DNA of 53,377 nucleotides from Thermoflexibacter ruber. Its GTDB lineage: Bacteria; Bacteroidota; Bacteroidia; Cytophagales; Thermoflexibacteraceae. The position numbers were made by a program, and so were the translations under genes. Shown here piece after piece: positions 51,362 through 53,377 of this stretch. Under the pieces are notes generated by a model. It ran no database searches and was not told where the DNA came from. It saw only the letters and a list, made by a program, of their open reading frames with translations. The stretch's first letter is position 1; each line of letters begins with the position of its first letter. Location: NCBI RefSeq assembly GCF_900113045.1, contig NZ_FONY01000038.1, positions 1-53,377 on the forward strand. The letters are read 5' to 3'.

Positions 51362-52762
51362 ATGAAAAAATTTCTCACTGACGATTTTTTACTGCACACT
51401 AAAACAGCAAAAACCTTGTACCATGATTTTGCTAAACAAATGCCTATCATAGACTACCATTGCCATCTCTCCCCTAAAGAGATTGCGGAAAATAGGCAAT
51501 TCGAGAATATCACTAAGATTTGGCTGGACGGCGACCACTACAAGTGGCGAGCCATGCGTACCAATGGTATCAGCGAATACTACTGCACTGGTATGGCAAG
51601 CGACTACGAGAAATTTATGAAATGGGCAGAAACTGTCCCACAAACGATGCGCAATCCTCTTTATCATTGGACGCACTTAGAGTTAAAAAAGTTTTTTGAC
51701 ATAGAAAAAATACTCAATCCTCAAACCGCAGAGGAAATCTACGAAGAGTGTAACGAAAAACTGGCACTTCCCGAGTTTACAACAAGAGGAATCCTAAAAA
51801 GAATGAAAGTAGAGGTTGTTTGCACGACTGACGACCCTACGGATAGCTTAGAATATCACCAACTCCTCAGCGAAGAGGATTTTGGTACTAAGGTTTTGCC
51901 TACTTTCAGACCTGATAAAGCTCTCAATATAGAAAATATTGCTCAGTTCAATGCCTATTTGGACAAGTTAGAGCAGGCATCTGGCATGGAGATTCGTAAG
52001 TTTAAACACCTCCAAGAAGTCCTCCAAGACCGCATAGACTTTTTCCATAGTTTAGGTTGTAGGCTTTCTGACCATGGTTTGGAAACTATTTACGCAGAGG
52101 ATTTCAAAGAAAGCGAAATCAAAGAAATTTTCAGAACAGCCCGAGAAGGTAAAGAAGTCAAAGGAAAAGAAGCACTCAAATATAAGTCGGCGGTATTGTT
52201 ATTCTTAGGAGAAAGATATGCAGAGAGAGGTTGGGTACAGCAATTTCACTTAGGAGCAATGCGTAATAATAATTCTCGTATGTTAGAGATGTTAGGACCT
52301 GATACTGGTTTTGACTCTATTGGCGATTTTTCTATTGCTAAGCCACTGTCGAGATTTTTAGACAGTTTAGACAAAAACGACCGCTTGGCTAAGACTATTA
52401 TTTACAATCTCCATCCCAAAGATAATGAGGTCGTTGCTACTATGTTAGGTAATTTTAATGATGGTTCAGTCAGAGGAAAAATACAATTCGGTTCAGGTTG
52501 GTGGTTCTTAGACCAGAAAGACGGCATGGAAAAGCAAATGAACGCACTTTCTAATATGGGCTTACTTTCCTGCTTTGTGGGAATGCTGACCGACTCCCGA
52601 AGTTTTCTTTCCTACTCTCGACATGAATATTTCCGACGCATCTTGTGCAATTTGCTGGGCAATGATGTAGAAAATGGAGAACTCCCTTCTGACATAGATA
52701 CGTTGGGGCAGATGGTACAAAATATTTGTTACTACAATGCCAAAGAATACTTTAGTTTTTGA
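51362..52762 (+). CDS. uxaC: Uronate (glucuronate/galacturonate) isomerase
   Basis: A 466-residue enzyme of the amidohydrolase-fold UxaC family that converts glucuronate to fructuronate and galacturonate to tagaturonate. The N-terminal metal motif is PIIDYHCHLSPKEIAEN; other family marks are IWLDGDHYKWRAMRTNGI, EVVCTTDDPTD, LSDHGL, FHLGAMRNNNSRM and the C-terminal FVGMLTDSRSFLSYSRHEYFRR. Length is typical. No other uronate genes (uxuA, uxaB, kdgK) are adjacent, so it is isolated here. Confidence 0.92.
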   Translation: MKKFLTDDFLLHTKTAKTLYHDFAKQMPIIDYHCHLSPKEIAENRQFENITKIWLDGDHYKWRAMRTNGISEYYCTGMASDYEKFMKWAETVPQTMRNPLYHWTHLELKKFFDIEKILNPQTAEEIYEECNEKLALPEFTTRGILKRMKVEVVCTTDDPTDSLEYHQLLSEEDFGTKVLPTFRPDKALNIENIAQFNAYLDKLEQASGMEIRKFKHLQEVLQDRIDFFHSLGCRLSDHGLETIYAEDFKESEIKEIFRTAREGKEVKGKEALKYKSAVLLFLGERYAERGWVQQFHLGAMRNNNSRMLEMLGPDTGFDSIGDFSIAKPLSRFLDSLDKNDRLAKTIIYNLHPKDNEVVATMLGNFNDGSVRGKIQFGSGWWFLDQKDGMEKQMNALSNMGLLSCFVGMLTDSRSFLSYSRHEYFRRILCNLLGNDVENGELPSDIDTLGQMVQNICYYNAKEYFSF

Positions 52763-52774
52763 AGTGATTTTTTA

Positions 52775-52863
52775 TTGGAGTTCTTGCGAAAGCACTTATT
52801 TTCCCTCTCAGAAGGAGAGGGAGGGTGAGGCGATAAAAAACATTTTCGCAAGAAGTCTATTAG
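52775..52863. repeat. MITE-like interspersed repeat, copy 2
   Basis: The second copy of the 12315-12407 element. TTCTTGCGAAAG (52781-52792) pairs with TTTTCGCAAGAA (52843-52854, one mismatch), and the inner CCCTCTC...GAGAGGG hairpin and the GTGAGGCGATAAAAAA stretch are conserved. It follows the uxaC stop and could serve as its terminator. Confidence 0.8.
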
Positions 52864-53045
52864 CTGATATATTATACTAAAAAGTAAAAGGTTTTGAAAT
52901 TTGGATTAGGAAAAATTTAAAACCGTACACAAATAAACAGCAGTAAATGCTTGTAAATTTGGAAAAAAGCACAGGATATATAATTTTTGTAATAACCCAA
53001 TCACATTAACTATATATTCCTATGCTGTAAGATAATGTTTTGCGA

Positions 53046-53377
53046 TTATAAATAATTGATAATAAAAGATATAAAAGCAATTTGTATCATAGCTTCTGCT
53101 GATTCTATTGTTTTTTCTATTTCTCTGAATAATCTCCTTCGGAAATTTAAGAAACTAAAAGCTCTTTCCACTTGCCATCTATTTTTTTCAGGTACAAATC
53201 CTTTTTGACTTTCTGGTTTTTGTCCAATTTCTACTTCCCAGCCATAGACTTCTTGAACATGTGTAATGAAACTATCTTTGTAGCCACTATCAGCGGCTAT
53301 CTTTTGAAGTCTTGGTACTTTCCCTGATAACTGCTCAATAGCTGCTATACCCGCTTGATTATCAGAAACATCTGCCG
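53046..53377 (-). CDS. IS5-type transposase, C-terminal part (runs off the window)
   Basis: The last 109 residues of a transposase are readable on the minus strand up to the stop at 53046-53048. KIAADSGYKDSF carries the second catalytic Asp, and VPEKNRWQVERAFSFLNFRRRL carries the W-x-V-E-R glutamate box of IS4/IS5-superfamily DDE enzymes. It ends IAFISFIINYL, typical of one-ORF or the second ORF of two-ORF IS5 (IS427-like) elements. The 5' part lies beyond the window, so intactness cannot be judged. Confidence 0.85.
   Translation of the reverse strand, partial: ADVSDNQAGIAAIEQLSGKVPRLQKIAADSGYKDSFITHVQEVYGWEVEIGQKPESQKGFVPEKNRWQVERAFSFLNFRRRLFREIEKTIESAEAMIQIAFISFIINYL

Overview
The window looks like a chromosomal segment of a low-GC Bacteroidota, most likely a Cytophagales-type gliding bacterium. 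The evidence is a giant secreted protein with a gliding-motility-associated (type IX secretion, type B) C-terminal domain, a PorE-like TPR/PD40/OmpA lipoprotein, an alpha-oxoamine synthase of the Bacteroidota sphingolipid/sulfonolipid group, a DUF4175 protein, DUF6056, PorT-like beta-barrels, and promoter -7 boxes of the TAnnTTTG type. Genus cannot be fixed from the sequence alone.

Layout. (1) 1-4130 is an accessory island. A repeat-rich non-coding stretch is followed by three double-glycine-leader peptide genes, small membrane proteins, a polytopic membrane protein, a thioredoxin-like protein, and repeated promoter cassettes built around a CAGTCCGATA/TATCGGACTG palindrome and a TATGTTTG box. 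An IS66-family element (4129-5615) sits inside the first codons of a further cassette. (2) 5641-34616 is mostly ordinary chromosome: crcB, an alpha-oxoamine synthase with DoxX and TauE/SafE, a small lipoprotein, dihydroorotase, tRNA-His, DUF1275, a beta-barrel, argB, a divergent Nramp, an MsbA-like ABC exporter, aminopeptidase P, two SpoIIE-type phosphatases, DUF6056, a LolD/FtsX-type ABC pair, a PorE-like protein, an 11-repeat Ig-like protein, an orphan McrB-like AAA+ ATPase, a CAP protein and an LRR protein. (3) 34680-37601 is a second, partly decayed version of the island: a truncated copy of the membrane protein, the promoter cassette, a fourth GG-leader peptide, a two-permease/one-ATPase ABC transporter, and remnants of a fifth cassette and of the 3449-3943 gene. 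(4) 37611-53377 holds the 2,200-residue T9SS-type repeat protein, DUF4175, an Mrp/ApbC ATPase, a secreted DNA/RNA nuclease, uronate isomerase, and the C-terminal part of an IS5-type transposase running off the window end.

The most interesting content is the pair of GG-peptide islands. All four predicted mature peptides carry exactly two cysteines, a thioredoxin-fold protein with a CEHC motif is encoded alongside, and each transcription unit seems to be driven by the same palindrome-plus-TATGTTTG module. Fragments of the same modules (the ATPase C-terminus at 1766-1840, the truncated membrane protein at 34866-35057, the C-terminal scrap at 37539-37601) show that the two loci share ancestry and have been shuffled. 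I read this as a small, rapidly rearranging secreted-peptide (bacteriocin-like or signalling) system. Its toxicity, processing protease and regulator are not shown by the sequence. No C39-peptidase exporter and no radical SAM enzyme is encoded in the window.
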